NCBI GenBank assembly: GCA_963576475.1
Contig: OY754981.1
Location: 310,001 to 374,000 of the forward strand
Length of the DNA: 64,000 nucleotides
Direction: 5' to 3'
Source: Molanna angustata
Lineage: Eukaryota > Arthropoda > Insecta > Trichoptera > Molannidae
Shown here: positions 32,766 to 43,050 of the stretch, piece after piece
How the letters are laid out: every line of letters begins with the position of its first letter
Position numbering within the stretch: the first letter of the stretch is position 1
Notes under the pieces: generated by a model
What the model was told of the DNA's origin: nothing
Databases searched by the model: none
The model's input: only the letters and a program-made list of their open reading frames with translations
Translations under genes and position numbers: made by a program

Positions 32766-33364
32766 TAAGATTGAAATAAAATAATTTAAATAATTTTATT
32801 TTATTTATTTATTTTACTTTGCGTATAATAATGCATAAAATGGCGGCTTAAACTTGTATTTTGCAACAATTATTTAATCTCCTTTTGGCTTGAATCATCA
32901 CCACCTAGATATGTGTTGGTGATGCTCGCTTTCTATTACTAGCACTCTTGTCATCAGCATACTCATTCCATTCAAATTTAATCAAATTATAGTATGTCTC
33001 AAAATTTCAATTTCCAAAGCTAATTCATACATTATTATGTCCCTAATGGCGTTATCCCTATTTGTATTCTACGAAACAATTTTTATATACTTGTACCATC
33101 AATCTATTATGATCATACTATCGAGAAAAATACAGTTCATATTTTTTCTGATATGTTATACCCAGTAATTACTAGAAATTGTCTATTCTAGAAAGTGATT
33201 ATTTGAATTATGCTGGCAACGACCTTGCAATATTTTTTGTTTAATGTCTTCTTGTGGTTAAATAAGTTTGAGATTCTGAGAATGAATCCATCTTGAGGAT
33301 ATAATCTCAACTAAAATAAGATAATGTCTTTGTAATGATAATAGGCAGTTTATAAATAATAATA
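32766..33364. other. AT-rich stretch, nothing recognised
   Basis: No coding or repeat match was seen. Confidence 0.4.
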
Positions 33365-33480
33365 AATGGATCATTTATATAGCGCCATTTTTGTTTTTTC
33401 ACCTCAAATAACTTGTTTTTTCCACAGATTCGATTTATTATGACAGAGTGTTTTCGCTGAGGTGTCTCACCATTATTATG
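33365..33480 (+). repeat. Repeat family O, diverged
   Basis: TTTATATAGCGCCATTTTTG, then CACCTCA, resembles 48590-48630 (CTTATATAGCGCCGTTTTTG) and 38430-38455. The class is unknown; only a short shared core is visible. Confidence 0.45.
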
Positions 33481-33734
33481 ATCTAAATGCTAAGTGAGAA
33501 ATAACTAAATTTTACAGGAATAATTCAATACTACTTCATATATTTACAATGTTTGGAACCAGATACAGCGACTCATCGGAAACGCTACAGTTTTAGTCTT
33601 GAGAACACGTGTCATGAAAACAATAAAAATGTTTCAAACTATATCATACTAAATAATATTTTCATGCTTCAGTAGAAACCCAAATCCACCCTCCTGTTGC
33701 AGATATTCACATATTGTCGACCTATATGGCACAG

Positions 33735-33850
33735 TAAGCTAAGCTTTGGTTCAGATGTCAGTAATCTGACATCTGAACCAAAGATACCGGGTTCAATTCC
33801 CGGTGAAGTCACGGTGTTTTCAGTGGATCTGTGAGACAAACATCCCAAAT
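33735..33850 (+). mobile_element. SINE-like sequence with 18-bp hairpin head
   Basis: The arms 33744-33761 and 33766-33783 are perfect inverted repeats (CTTTGGTTCAGATGTCAG) around TAAT. They are followed by GGGTTCAATTCCCGGTGAAG, a good pol III B-box with its own T-arm pairing. A downstream AAACATCCCAAATTTGC body and an eroded tail follow. There is no A-box where expected, so the tRNA head may have been replaced by, or folded into, the hairpin. The class is uncertain. Confidence 0.5.
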
Positions 33851-34464
33851 TTGCAGAATGCTCATTACTTATTGGGTACGTGTTAAAATAATATTTTTCT
33901 GGTTAGTTGTCCTAGAAGCAAGTAAAAAAAAATATGTTCAATGTTCATAGTCCCCACAAATACACATGTAAAAACGAGCTTCGTTTAAGAAATCTGGGAT
34001 TTAACAATAGTGATTTTGAACCAAGCTAATAAATAGTTATGTTTCTAATGAAAGACGTGATTTCCAATAGTCTTCCGTAGTAAATATGAAAATTCACGCT
34101 TTATAATATAATAACTGTCGTGTTAAAATAGGAATTTTTAACATTTTGAAGGCCGATATCTCTGAAAACCACCAGTACTTTGGGCTCATATTATCCAATC
34201 GTCGTTACCTACTGTGGTATCCTTATATTTTACAGAAAATATCAGTCTTTAAACTAATGACGTAAATCTGACAGTCGCTAGCTGTTGATAGATAATATAT
34301 TTGCATCCAAAATCATTGTTACTCGCACATTATCATTTTTAATGTAAAATGAATTGTGTCTTTATTTCGAACATAGTTAACTTGTCTGACCCGCAAAACG
34401 TGAGGCACGATTGATGCGTGAGTTTCCACTGTACAATAATTATATTTTCTTTATTATCTCGCAG
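33851..34464. other. AT-rich stretch, nothing recognised
   Basis: No family was recognised. It ends in the pyrimidine-rich tract that precedes the candidate exon at 34465. Confidence 0.4.
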
Positions 34465-34519
34465 TGAATTTTTAGTTCGAATTCCATACGGTTTATTTTC
34501 GCCAAATAGCTGAGCGAAG
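34465..34519 (+). other. Candidate small exon (55 bp) with strong splice sites
   Basis: TATTTTCTTTATTATCTCGCAG precedes 34465, and CGAAG|GTAAGTTTA follows 34519. Both match the splice consensus closely. All three frames contain a stop (one only near the 3' end), so if real it is untranslated or a terminal coding piece. On the opposite strand a 78-codon frame (34440-34676) overlaps but is not recognised. Transcript data are needed to decide. Confidence 0.3.
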
Positions 34520-34805
34520 GTAAGTTTATTGCCACTATAGGTATTTGTTTCATTCGCCTCTGGTTCCAGGAAAACCAGTCTTCGACCGCTGCTTTCGGGC
34601 GGTAATTCTTTGGTCCGTGTAAAACATAGCGCAACGTCGCGTGAATACGTCGCGTTAGTTTAATTATGCGCGTCATGCGTTAAAATGTAAAACAAATATG
34701 CAAACATACTTAGTAGGTACATATGTCTTCAATGAAGATGCAAAATATTCTTAACACAAACTTATTTTTATCAGTTTGAATAAAAATGTATGAGGTTTAT
34801 AATCC

Positions 34806-34920
34806 CATTCGCGGGAGAAGGTGGATTCAGAGAGCGGAAGACAAAGATATATGGAGAAACATGTAAGAGGTCTATATCCAGCAACGGAGAGATGGCTATG
34901 GAAAAGAAAAAAAGGCTAAT
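34806..34920 (+). mobile_element. RTE-type LINE, C-terminal remnant
   Basis: Codons read RGRRWIQRAEDKDIWRNM, stop, EVYIQQRRDGYGKEKK. This mirrors the RTE end (RW-x-Q-x-AxDRxxWxxMEEAYxQQW) with one internal stop. It is 5'-truncated and is the first of three LINE tails in a row here. Confidence 0.65.
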
Positions 34921-34989
34921 AAAACGAGAAGTAATAAATTTGGCACCATCATATAAACGGAATCTTGAAGTATGAAATAGGAATTATAA

Positions 34990-35110
34990 TAGGATAGCGT
35001 GTATAAGTCGATGCACGGACATGATACGAGAAATGTATGTCGAGAGAAAGGCGTCTATTCTCGTTTCCTCCTGCCTTGTATGATATGTACATTTATTCAT
35101 CATCATCAAT
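34990..35110 (+). mobile_element. LINE family E, short C-terminal remnant
   Basis: It reads KSMHGHDTRNVCREKGVYSR, corresponding to CMDVNEAKHVCRDRGVWRS in the better copy at 62400. It is damaged and lacks the terminal GTGATGGTATG. Confidence 0.55.
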
Positions 35111-35194
35111 ACCTCAACCACCCGATGCAAGCCTTAGCCTTCTCCAGCATAAGTCACCGTCTCCATGATTCGTTGCCATCTACAGAATACGGTC

Positions 35195-35398
35195 TACTGC
35201 ACCTCATCGTGAAAGGAATCATTGAGAGTAGTCTCGGTGTGGGTAGGAGGTAGATGTCTTGGCTAAGAAACATCAGAAAATGGACCGGAGTCCATAGAGT
35301 GGATGAGTTGTTGCGGTTAGCTTAAGACAGAGATATACCAATGACAAAGTAGTAGCCGACGTTGGGGGGACCTGACATGGCACATAAAGAAGAACAGT
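35195..35398 (+). mobile_element. LINE family F, C-terminal remnant
   Basis: Codons read LLHLIVKGIIESSLGVGRR, then MSWLRNIRKWTGVHRVDELL, RLA, stop, DRD, ending TGACATGGCACATAAAGAAG. GRRxMSWLRNIRxWTG is a recognisable LINE C-terminus, with the antisense relative 48826-48935 sharing the ACCTGACATGGCAC end. It is interrupted by stops. Confidence 0.75.
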
Positions 35399-35492
35399 AA
35401 TTTAATGGTTAGGCACTGTAAAATGTATCGGTTTTAAAATCCATACCGGTCTAGAAGACCATACAGGTCAGTGTCTAAACATTAAATTACTG
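35395..35492. mobile_element. 98-bp fold-back with CAG...CTG ends (hAT-like)
   Basis: The ends CAGTAATTTAATG and CATTAAATTACTG are perfect inverted repeats and further inner pairing exists. Flanking octamers AAGAAGAA and GTGAAGAA agree at six of eight positions, consistent with an 8-bp hAT-type target duplication. It sits at the GAAGAA tail of the LINE before it. Confidence 0.55.
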
Positions 35493-36097
35493 GTGAAGAA
35501 TAATATGTATGTATATAAGCTTCATTTTGCTGCACTAATACGCAGCATGTATTCTAAGTAATACGTTGTCAAAGTATTCGATTGTTGCGAATATACGTTG
35601 CATTACGCTGCGTTTAAACGTGTCAAAGAGATCCCGTCTTTAGTTAACAGTTCAGGTAGTAATGGTCCTTGAGATGGCCTTTGCGGCAATATCTGACTCA
35701 CGTCCCAAGGATGTACCAGCTGTACCTACCTATGCCAGCCATCCTCCTGCTCCTCTTACTTCTCAGAAATCAATCAATTATGTACGCCTTGCCTTGCCTT
35801 GTCTTGCTTTGGGTCGCGTTTTTTGATTTTTATGTGGCTTTGTTTTTTTCAAATTGTGTTGTATTGTTTACCTATATGATGTGACTTCATATACAAATTC
35901 GTCTTTCATGTTTAGTCCTAAGTGGTGCGTTGATTGGAAAACCTTTGTTTATTTATTTTTGTGCATATTGATATATCATATTGTACCTGTACTGATTTGC
36001 ACATGTTTGAACTGGTTTCTGTAAGTAATGTTATTTTTTGTTAGTTTTTCTCTCATATTTGAATAATTCAATAATATTTTATTTTTCTTTGTTTCAG
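35493..36097. other. AT-rich stretch, nothing recognised
   Basis: Short CTTGC/CCTTG iterations occur near 35790-35812. A GTAAGTAA donor-like site at 36021 lacks a clear exon. It leads into a strong pyrimidine tract at 36075-36097. Confidence 0.35.
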
Positions 36098-36146
36098 GAT
36101 ATCAGTGATTACATAACTGTGCAACTGGAGATTTCTGCTGGATAAG
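36098..36146 (+). other. Candidate micro-exon (49 bp)
   Basis: ATTTTATTTTTCTTTGTTTCAG ends at 36097, and ATAAG|GTAAATAC begins the donor at 36147. One frame reads DISDYITVQLEISAG then stop just before the donor; the others stop earlier. The splice signals are better than chance for this window, but coding support is absent. It could be a 5' UTR exon. Confidence 0.3.
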
Positions 36147-36236
36147 GTAAATACTTTTTTTTGAGTTTTATTTTATTGTAAAAAGAAATTTGATAATAAA
36201 TCTGCCTTCTTTCCACTCCTGGATAAAGGTCTATTC

Positions 36237-36804
36237 CAGGGGTGGCGAACCTTTTTGGGTCCGCGTGCCAAAAATCTTCAAATATTGTTTCTCGATTGTC
36301 TGGCGTGTCTAAGCAGTAAAAAATAAACAAAATAGAAAAAATAAAAACTGAGTTTTTTTCTGAATTTTACTAACAAGCTTAAAAATTACAATAGATTTTC
36401 TTAAAAATAAAATCGTAATCACTAAAAGTACACATTAGTTTTTTATCAATGAGATTTGGTTCATATTTCGTTACTTTTAGTAATACACACGACCAACTGT
36501 ATTCATCAGTCATTCTATTCCTTGTATTAAAACAAATGAAAATGAAAACAAACGTCAAAGACAGTGTTACCAATATAAAAATTAGAAGTTGCCACGATAA
36601 AATAATAAACGATTGTCGTTTATCTTGGGAAACATTTGATAATTAATAAAACGGAATAAATTAATAATTCACGGATTATTTCATAAAAATTAAATTTTTT
36701 AACTTAAAAATTTAAAAAAAAATTGACTTAGAAATACTTCGCGTGCCATCCCAATTATCAAACGTGCCACCTCGGGCACGCGTGCCCTAGGTTCGCCACC
36801 CCTG
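36237..36804. mobile_element. hAT-type MITE, 568 bp
   Basis: The ends CAGGGGTGGCGAACCT and AGGTTCGCCACCCCTG are perfect 16-bp inverted repeats, with GCACGCG(TGCC) nearby in both. The octamer GTCTATTC flanks both sides (36229-36236 and 36805-36812), the 8-bp duplication made by hAT transposases. No transposase coding remains inside, only AT-rich DNA, so it is non-autonomous. Confidence 0.92.
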
Positions 36805-36960
36805 GTCTATTCCATTCGTTTCCATTGCACTCTGTCTTATGCAGATTCGCAGTTTGCATCGAATATTGTACAAACATTTACAATATAAAATCTGGCATCA
36901 ATATAAACTGACGACAGGGGTAATAAAACTAATCCGCATCAGGGACGATACAACAATAAG

Positions 36961-37268
36961 GTCTTATCATTCATTCATTCATACCATCACGGCATATCCC
37001 ACAATGTGGGGTAACCAGCGAAAGGTGTACGGGTGTGCATTTCCTTATAAAGGGGAGAACAACACATCTATGTATACCCACACACCAGTCTCGTTTCACC
37101 AAAAAAGGCACTACATTCAGAATGGGTGGTGAACCTCATTGCTGTTAACTATGTGAAATGTTATTGTTGCCTGTTGTATTTTCGATTACTCGGCTCTTAC
37201 GGGACACTCGAAAACAATGATTTAAAAGAATGGAAGCACTATTCTAAGCCGGTGCCTCACAGCTAAAG
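36961..37268 (-). repeat. Repeat family J, inverted long copy
   Basis: On plus it runs from CATTCATTCATACCATCACG through AATGTGGGGTAACCAGCGAA, CTTACGGGACACTCGAAAAC, to AAGCCGGTGCCTCACAGCT. It is the reverse complement of 29810-30124 over its whole length with modest divergence. Confidence 0.8.
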
Positions 37269-38102
37269 CCGATGCCTCACTTATGATCTGAGAAATGGGT
37301 TATCCGTTTAAGTGATGGGACAACAATGTTTTCTTATGATCTGAAGACATGGGTAATAAAACATCTACTTTAGAGATGAGAAAGCAATTGATTATTTTTG
37401 GTGACCCACCCTAATGCGGATGATTAGTTTCGTCAACCCAGTCGTCAGTTCATATCGATACTACTATAGACAAAATTGTACAGTATTCCAGTTGTGTATA
37501 ATTATTTCTAGTATTTATCTTTTGTATATAATCAAATTGAAAGCTCCACTTTTCCAATAATTGTATCTACTTATATTTGCTGTTTCGTTATCTTCTGTAA
37601 GTACAAACAACTCCTTCAGCCAATTTCTAATCGTTACTTTATTGTTTTACCATCAATATTGTCTGCTCCACCTATTCGACTATAATGAAGACATAAATAT
37701 CTGATATTTCCTTCGCTCAATACAATCCGCTCTCTGACAGATTATAATGTAACCATTTTATTAACATTATTGTCCGCTATACTTAGCAATGTGCCCGTGT
37801 TGCATACGAATAAATATATTAATAAATAATTTCCTATTATCATATTTTGCGTCTCTGGGTTAAAGGAATGATTCGATATTTAAATCGAGTATTTTTATGA
37901 TTGTATATATACATACACGCATCACGCATGCATTGGACTTCTATCCCTGATATGATATTATTCTCATGTACTTTTTCATTACTTTTTCATATCATCTCAA
38001 TGTTATTCGTTGAAACAATTTAATTCGTATATTTGCATTAAATAAACAATTGAAATGGTTATTTGTGTTTATAACTATTTGTTCTTAATATAATATACAA
38101 CT
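37269..38102. other. AT-rich stretch, nothing recognised
   Basis: No coding or repeat assignment can be made. Confidence 0.4.
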
Positions 38103-38170
38103 ATTCTGTGCGGGCGTCCTGGGTTCGATACCCAACAGAGGAGAAATGTATTTTGATAAATTTTAAACGC
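38103..38170 (+). mobile_element. SINE family D fragment
   Basis: TCTGTGCGGGCGTCCTGGGT, TCGATACCCAACAGAGGAGA keep the B-box region of family D; the body is lost after about 65 bases. Confidence 0.7.
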
Positions 38171-38914
38171 AGAGTATATAATAATGTATATGCATATACC
38201 AATAAACTCACACACAGATTTACATTACAATATTCTAATACACACATTACAAAAAAATAATTCATATTAAAATAGAAAATCATAAAAACTGAAAAAGTTA
38301 TGCTTGGTTGGTGGAAAAAAGAAAAATGGAGACAATAATTGTATGAAATGAATGTCAATTTTTCAACGTAGGCATATGAATTTGGAAAAGAAGCCTTTCC
38401 GTACTAAGCTGATAATAAATTAAACTGGCCTATTTCTATATCGCCGTTTTTGTGTACATAGCATATATTTTCACAATAAGGCTTCCTAAATGTATGTTTT
38501 TTTTTCTATTTTCACTATTCGCTACTATCTCTACTGAGATATTATGATTTTACTATTTGCTTAATACATACAGTGATCAAATATAAACGGCTCGAAATAT
38601 TTTCAACAAATTAATATTAAATCGTTTGTGCTACAGCTAAAATCGAACCATGGATGTCTTCTATAGTTGAGATAAAATTTAAATGCTCTCGCGTGACATG
38701 CTATAAGTATTGGCATCTGACATGTTACCAAATTTATAGTTTTCATTTCCACAAAGAGGTTTACATTAGAAAATAATACTTAACTATGTTATTTACCATA
38801 AACACCAGTTAGATGTACCTACCTACATAATATACATAATGTGGGTGTCACATGAATTATTAATATATTTTTTATTACTATCGTCGAGTTATAGTCATAC
38901 AAATAAATTTAAGG
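38171..38914. other. AT-rich stretch, weak repeat-O piece
   Basis: At 38430-38455, CTATATCGCCGTTTTTGTG resembles repeat O. Nothing else is recognised. Confidence 0.35.
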
Positions 38915-39375
38915 CACGCGTCTACTGCAACCGATCAGACGGTCGGTTTCGGGTCGGAAGTATTCGGACGTTCATCTGCCGTTGTGGGGTGATATGCCGG
39001 TCTTGCCGTTCTTTTTTCCCAAAAATAATGAAGCGTCGGTATAATGAAATTATTTTAACTTTTACAATGTGTGTCTTATTAACCTATTTATATAAGGATT
39101 AACAGTTGAGAAATTAGACATACTCTTTAAAAATCATTTAAGATTGAAATAAACTTGCATTAAGTCCATTGAGTAGTCGGTAACATTGTCGATAATGGCC
39201 AGCTAGCTGGCAACAATCCGAACCAGTTCAAATTTGTCGGCTGATAGGTACATAGCTAGTCGGCGTCATCGGACCATTTCGGCTGTACTTAGCAGTGTAC
39301 CAACTCTCTTTTACATACGTTTGTTTCGTTCGGACGAGTTTAGCCGACGCGACGTCGTCCGAGCATACTTCGGCC
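38915..39375. other. Two GC-richer islands of unknown nature
   Basis: 38925-39005 (CGATCAGACGGTCGG..., GTTGTGGGGTGATATGCCGG) and 39195-39375 (GCCAGCTAGCTGGC palindrome, GACGCGACGTCGTC, CTTCGGCCGATGAC) stand out from AT-rich surroundings and have many CpGs. They may be halves of one MITE, but I could not align clean terminal repeats. Confidence 0.3.
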
Positions 39376-40935
39376 GATGACTGATTTGGTGTATGCAAAG
39401 CGTTAGAATATTCTTCAGATTTGCGGTTTGATGATTGCTGTTTATTAGCACTCTTTGCTTTAATCTTTGTATTATGAATAAATATTTTGCAATAAATGCA
39501 ATGTATTATGAATAAATATTTTGTGTGTTTATGTAGCACCACCGCAAGATCTGATAAAACTATAAACTGTTACATATTATTTTGCAATTATGAGGCTGGT
39601 GTTTAATATAATTACTTCACATTTAATCATCTACAATCTCAGTTTTGATATGAGATTGAGATTCACCGCTTCCGACAATGGCGGGCAATAATTATGTGTG
39701 AATCAAATCAAATTCAAATGTCTACATAAATCATTATTTAATCTAGAAGTTTCTGACCTTTATGTTGTGATTTCCCTGCTAATTACAACGAAGATGGCTG
39801 TTACTTAAAATTATCAAACGCCGTGTTAATTTTATGGCTATCGCATTATGAATTGACTTAATTAATTTTCTCACTGATGGTTGTGTGAAATATTTGTACT
39901 ATTCTAGGTTTTTGATGGGTGGTTCCTTTATTTAAAATTACATACTGAGACAAGACTCATTTACATTGGGGCGATGGTTAAAATTATTTGACTACCTTAC
40001 TCCTTCCATCAGTACAACATGTATATCATCAATCTCTTCAATTTGCACTTCAGCGACAAGTAACTCTTTACAATATTGTCCGATTTTAATGGTTTCTTAT
40101 TTAATAGGAAGGGTGTGTTTCAGAGATGATCACGCATATGAATTTCATCGAGTTCTGGTGATCGAACTCACGAGAAAAAACATCAAACTGTCCAATTTGC
40201 AAAGTCGTCTGCAATTAATAATAATTCTTTTTTTATGATTCCTTTATCATTAGAAAGGGATTATTAGATATCTGTTTTAAAATATTCTAGAATTAGCACG
40301 TCACATAGTGGACTGCAAACTTGACTTAATTATTTGGTCCTTAGGTTTGTTATATTTATTCAAGACTTTTATTTGCGACACTCGACATATTATTCTCATT
40401 TTGCCATCAAACTTCAAGGACAATATAGAATGTATGGATTGTTAGCGGTCATGTAAGTTGAAGGTAATAATATTGTGTAGGTATAAATAATATACAAACT
40501 AGCAGACACAATATAATTGTACTGTCATTGCTGTTAATAATTTCAATTAAGATTTTATTATTAAATACTTGTTAGTACAACGTTGGTACTTACATGTTTC
40601 GGTATTAATTTTCTGACAGTTGAACATTATCTCATTTAACATGTACCTAGGTATGTACCTATTTATATACGTCGTATGTAAACTATAACAAATTGTCGTG
40701 AAATTATTTAATTCGTAAACTTCATTTCAATATTATTTAATATCAACCATTTTTTTGACTCTCTTTCCTTTTCTTTTTTTAATTTTTTTTTAAGGTTATT
40801 GAGATATGGGTAGGTACTTATATTTTATAAATTAACAAATTTCGTACTGATTTAAATAGTGATCTAAACAAGTAATTACAAAATATGCGTTTTTTTTACT
40901 AACAATAAAAATACCTAATATACCTATATGGAATA
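39376..40935. other. AT-rich stretch, nothing recognised
   Basis: The 90-codon plus frame 39966-40238 has no recognised family and Ser/Thr-rich chance composition. Confidence 0.4.
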
Positions 40936-40939
40936 TTTT

Positions 40940-41115
40940 TTTAATTGCATATACACAAACATTGGATTTTTTTCCCCCTTTCGGGAGTCAAATGATATTT
41001 TTACTGACACGTTACCAGCCGATGACAGGTCGTAAGCCCTGTAGGTGACTTGAGTTCCTGGTTCTTCTATTATATCCCATCTTCGTTTCTATTGAGATGT
41101 TAAAAAGTTTGTCAA
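40940..41115 (-). repeat. Repeat family A relative, single-arm copy
   Basis: 41022-41100 on minus carries ACCTACAGGGCTTACGACCT, GTCATCGGCTGG, and upstream CTCAATAGAAACGAAGATGG, matching one arm of the 57844-58057 palindrome. Beyond it, TTTGACTCCCG and AATCCAATGTTTGTG correspond to the sequence flanking that palindrome on the right (58060-58110). It shows what the palindrome looks like with one arm. Confidence 0.7.
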
Positions 41116-41261
41116 TAAAAATGAATTATGAATAGTTGACTAAAAATAATAGTAAGAAGATATGCTAATGATGTGTGAGAGCGAGATAGAGAGTGTCATC
41201 TATGTCATATATAGCAGGGATCGCCTTAAATAGTGATTGCATTAAATAGTGATTGCATTAA

Positions 41262-41686
41262 GGGGGGACTGCTGCCAACGTACTTTTTTTTCAATTTGAT
41301 ATACTATCATTATTTCTTATCAAATCGTTTTGAAGAGAATAATTTAGAAAGAAAAATATATCTAATGGCATACCCCGATTTTCAACGTTTGTCTTATATT
41401 TTAAATAAAATATACGGCGTAGTTCAACATATTTTTTTTTTTAATTAAAGAAGACAAAAATATCTAGAAAAATATGATGTGACGTTGCATTAATGCTTCA
41501 GTTTTAGTAAATAAACCTAAAAAATATTTATTTTCCATTCATCGCCATTGCGAAATAACAGTATTTTTGGTTTATTAACTTAACCTGATCCAAAATAACT
41601 AGGTTATATTTTTCAAAATGATTAGTTTTGTAGTAATGATGCAAATTCAAATTGCAAAAATATGTACGTTGGCGGCAGTTACCCTC
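41262..41686. mobile_element. MITE flanked by TTAA (piggyBac-like target)
   Basis: TTAA occurs at 41258-41261 and 41687-41690. Inside, GGGGGGACTGCTGCCAACGT and, inverted from the right, GAGGGTAACTGCCGCCAACG are approximately 23-bp inverted ends, followed by AT-rich bases that also pair (CAATTTG). TTAA duplication with G/C-rich ends fits piggyBac-like passengers; no transposase is present. Just left, TAAATAGTGATTGCAT is duplicated. Confidence 0.75.
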
Positions 41687-41690
41687 TTAA

Positions 41691-41830
41691 GGAAAAAGTT
41701 TGAACATTCAACGAGCAATGAGACGATACATGAATGTTTGCAAGGATAGTGGAGTATGGTCCTAGATTCTCTCTGCCTACCCCTTTAGGAACAGGAATGA
41801 TTTGTTAGACATCCATTTGATGTTAGTTTT
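41691..41830 (+). mobile_element. LINE family E, short C-terminal remnant
   Basis: ACGAGCAATGAGACGATACA (codons akin to RRAMRRYMNVC...), KDSGVWS and TTCTCTCTGCCTACCCCTTT match the last part of family E. The final GTGATGGTATG is missing. Confidence 0.6.
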
Positions 41831-42506
41831 CGATACTAAATCTTTAGACATGGTCAAAGTCGAATTGTATCGGAGGTTCCGTTATAACTGATGGATGGAT
41901 GTATGTATCTATAGATATTATGTCCGACACTTCTTAGATTAAGATCGCTTGTCGAATTGCTACTGTTAGATTCGGTAGGCGGATAACATGCAAAATACTA
42001 ATTTAAATATAAATACAACAATTATTATTAACTAACTGCACAATATACTCTTGTCGTGTAATAGTGGAGATTATAGATGTTGAAATTTGGCACCTGGCAA
42101 CAAAAAAAATAATGCATAAATTTTTATTGGATTTTGTGAATCCCGTCTCTAAAAAGTTAAGCTCAAAGTCAATTATTGAACCCAACGTTTCTTCAACGTT
42201 TTCGGGACTGTAGGTATATATTTTGTATACTAATGCAAAAATTGTCTCCGATTAATCAGAATTGCATATTTTCTTTTTTGCCAGCACTAATTTCGTCAAT
42301 AAAAACGTATTAGTAAGTTATAATTAAAAATAATATATTATGGAGCATGAAAGGTATAGGTAGGTACTAGTTTTTAATAAAATAAAATATTTTTATTTAG
42401 ATTCATTTTTGAATCACTAATGATAATAGTAATTAAATGCTTTTACTATGTTTCGGGTAGATAAAACTATAACTTGTGCCCTAGGGCACTACATTTCTAC
42501 CCGTCT
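41831..42506. other. AT-rich stretch with a GTGCCCTAGGGCAC palindrome
   Basis: The 14-bp palindrome at 42476-42489 lies between CGGGTAG and CTACCCG, suggesting a small fold-back. Nothing else is recognised. Confidence 0.35.
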
Positions 42507-42513
42507 ACCACCA

Positions 42514-42775
42514 GGTCACAGACATTGCAGAAAGAGTGGGAAGGCTAAAATGGCAATGGGCAGGTCATGTGGCAAGACAGAACAGATGGACCCCCAGAAT
42601 TCTGAATTGGAGACCCTATCATAATAGAAGAAGTGTAGGGAGACCACACAGGAGATGGACTGACGATATTGTCCAACTGGTGGGACATGGGTGGAAGCAG
42701 AGTGCCCAGGATAGAGAAAAATGGAAAACCCAGGAAGAGGCAGTGGAATGAAAAGGGCTAAAACGAAGAAGAAGA
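42514..42775 (+). mobile_element. RTE-type LINE 3' end with target duplication
   Basis: The 71-codon frame (42536-42751) reads GRLKWQWAGHVARQNRW, GRPHRRWTDDIVQLVGHGW and KQSAQDREKWKTQEEAVE, the classical RTE-clade ORF C-terminus, then GAAGAAGAA. The heptamer ACCACCA borders it on both sides (42507-42513 and 42776-42782), so it is a complete 5'-truncated insertion. The reverse transcriptase and endonuclease domains are absent. Confidence 0.9.
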
Positions 42776-42807
42776 ACCACCAATATAGTGATTACAACAA
42801 AATAACA

Positions 42808-43050
42808 TCAATGGTTTAGTGCACAGATGTGATAAGTGCAAAAAAATAATTTTACATGAGAGCATTTTCAAAATGTAATATTTAATTAATGCTTTGTTAC
42901 TTTTTTGTATTTACCACATATTGTCAATAAGTAAGTAATGTCTTTATCATAATTGTTCTCAATAAAACTACGAAAAATACAAACATTTTTGTGTACACAT
43001 CTCGATTTGACAAAAAATGTACTTACTACAGCTGTGCACTAAACCATCGA
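42808..43050. mobile_element. MITE with about 35-bp inverted ends
   Basis: From the left TCAATGGTTTAGTGCACAG and from the right, inverted, TCGATGGTTTAGTGCACAG are followed by TAAGT-containing extensions, with about five mismatches in 35. The 243-bp body is AT-rich and non-coding. The superfamily is undecided because no clean target duplication is seen. Confidence 0.75.

Noticed and set aside
38915..39375. One MITE spanning the two GC-rich islands
   Set aside because: Clean inverted ends and a target duplication could not be found by eye.
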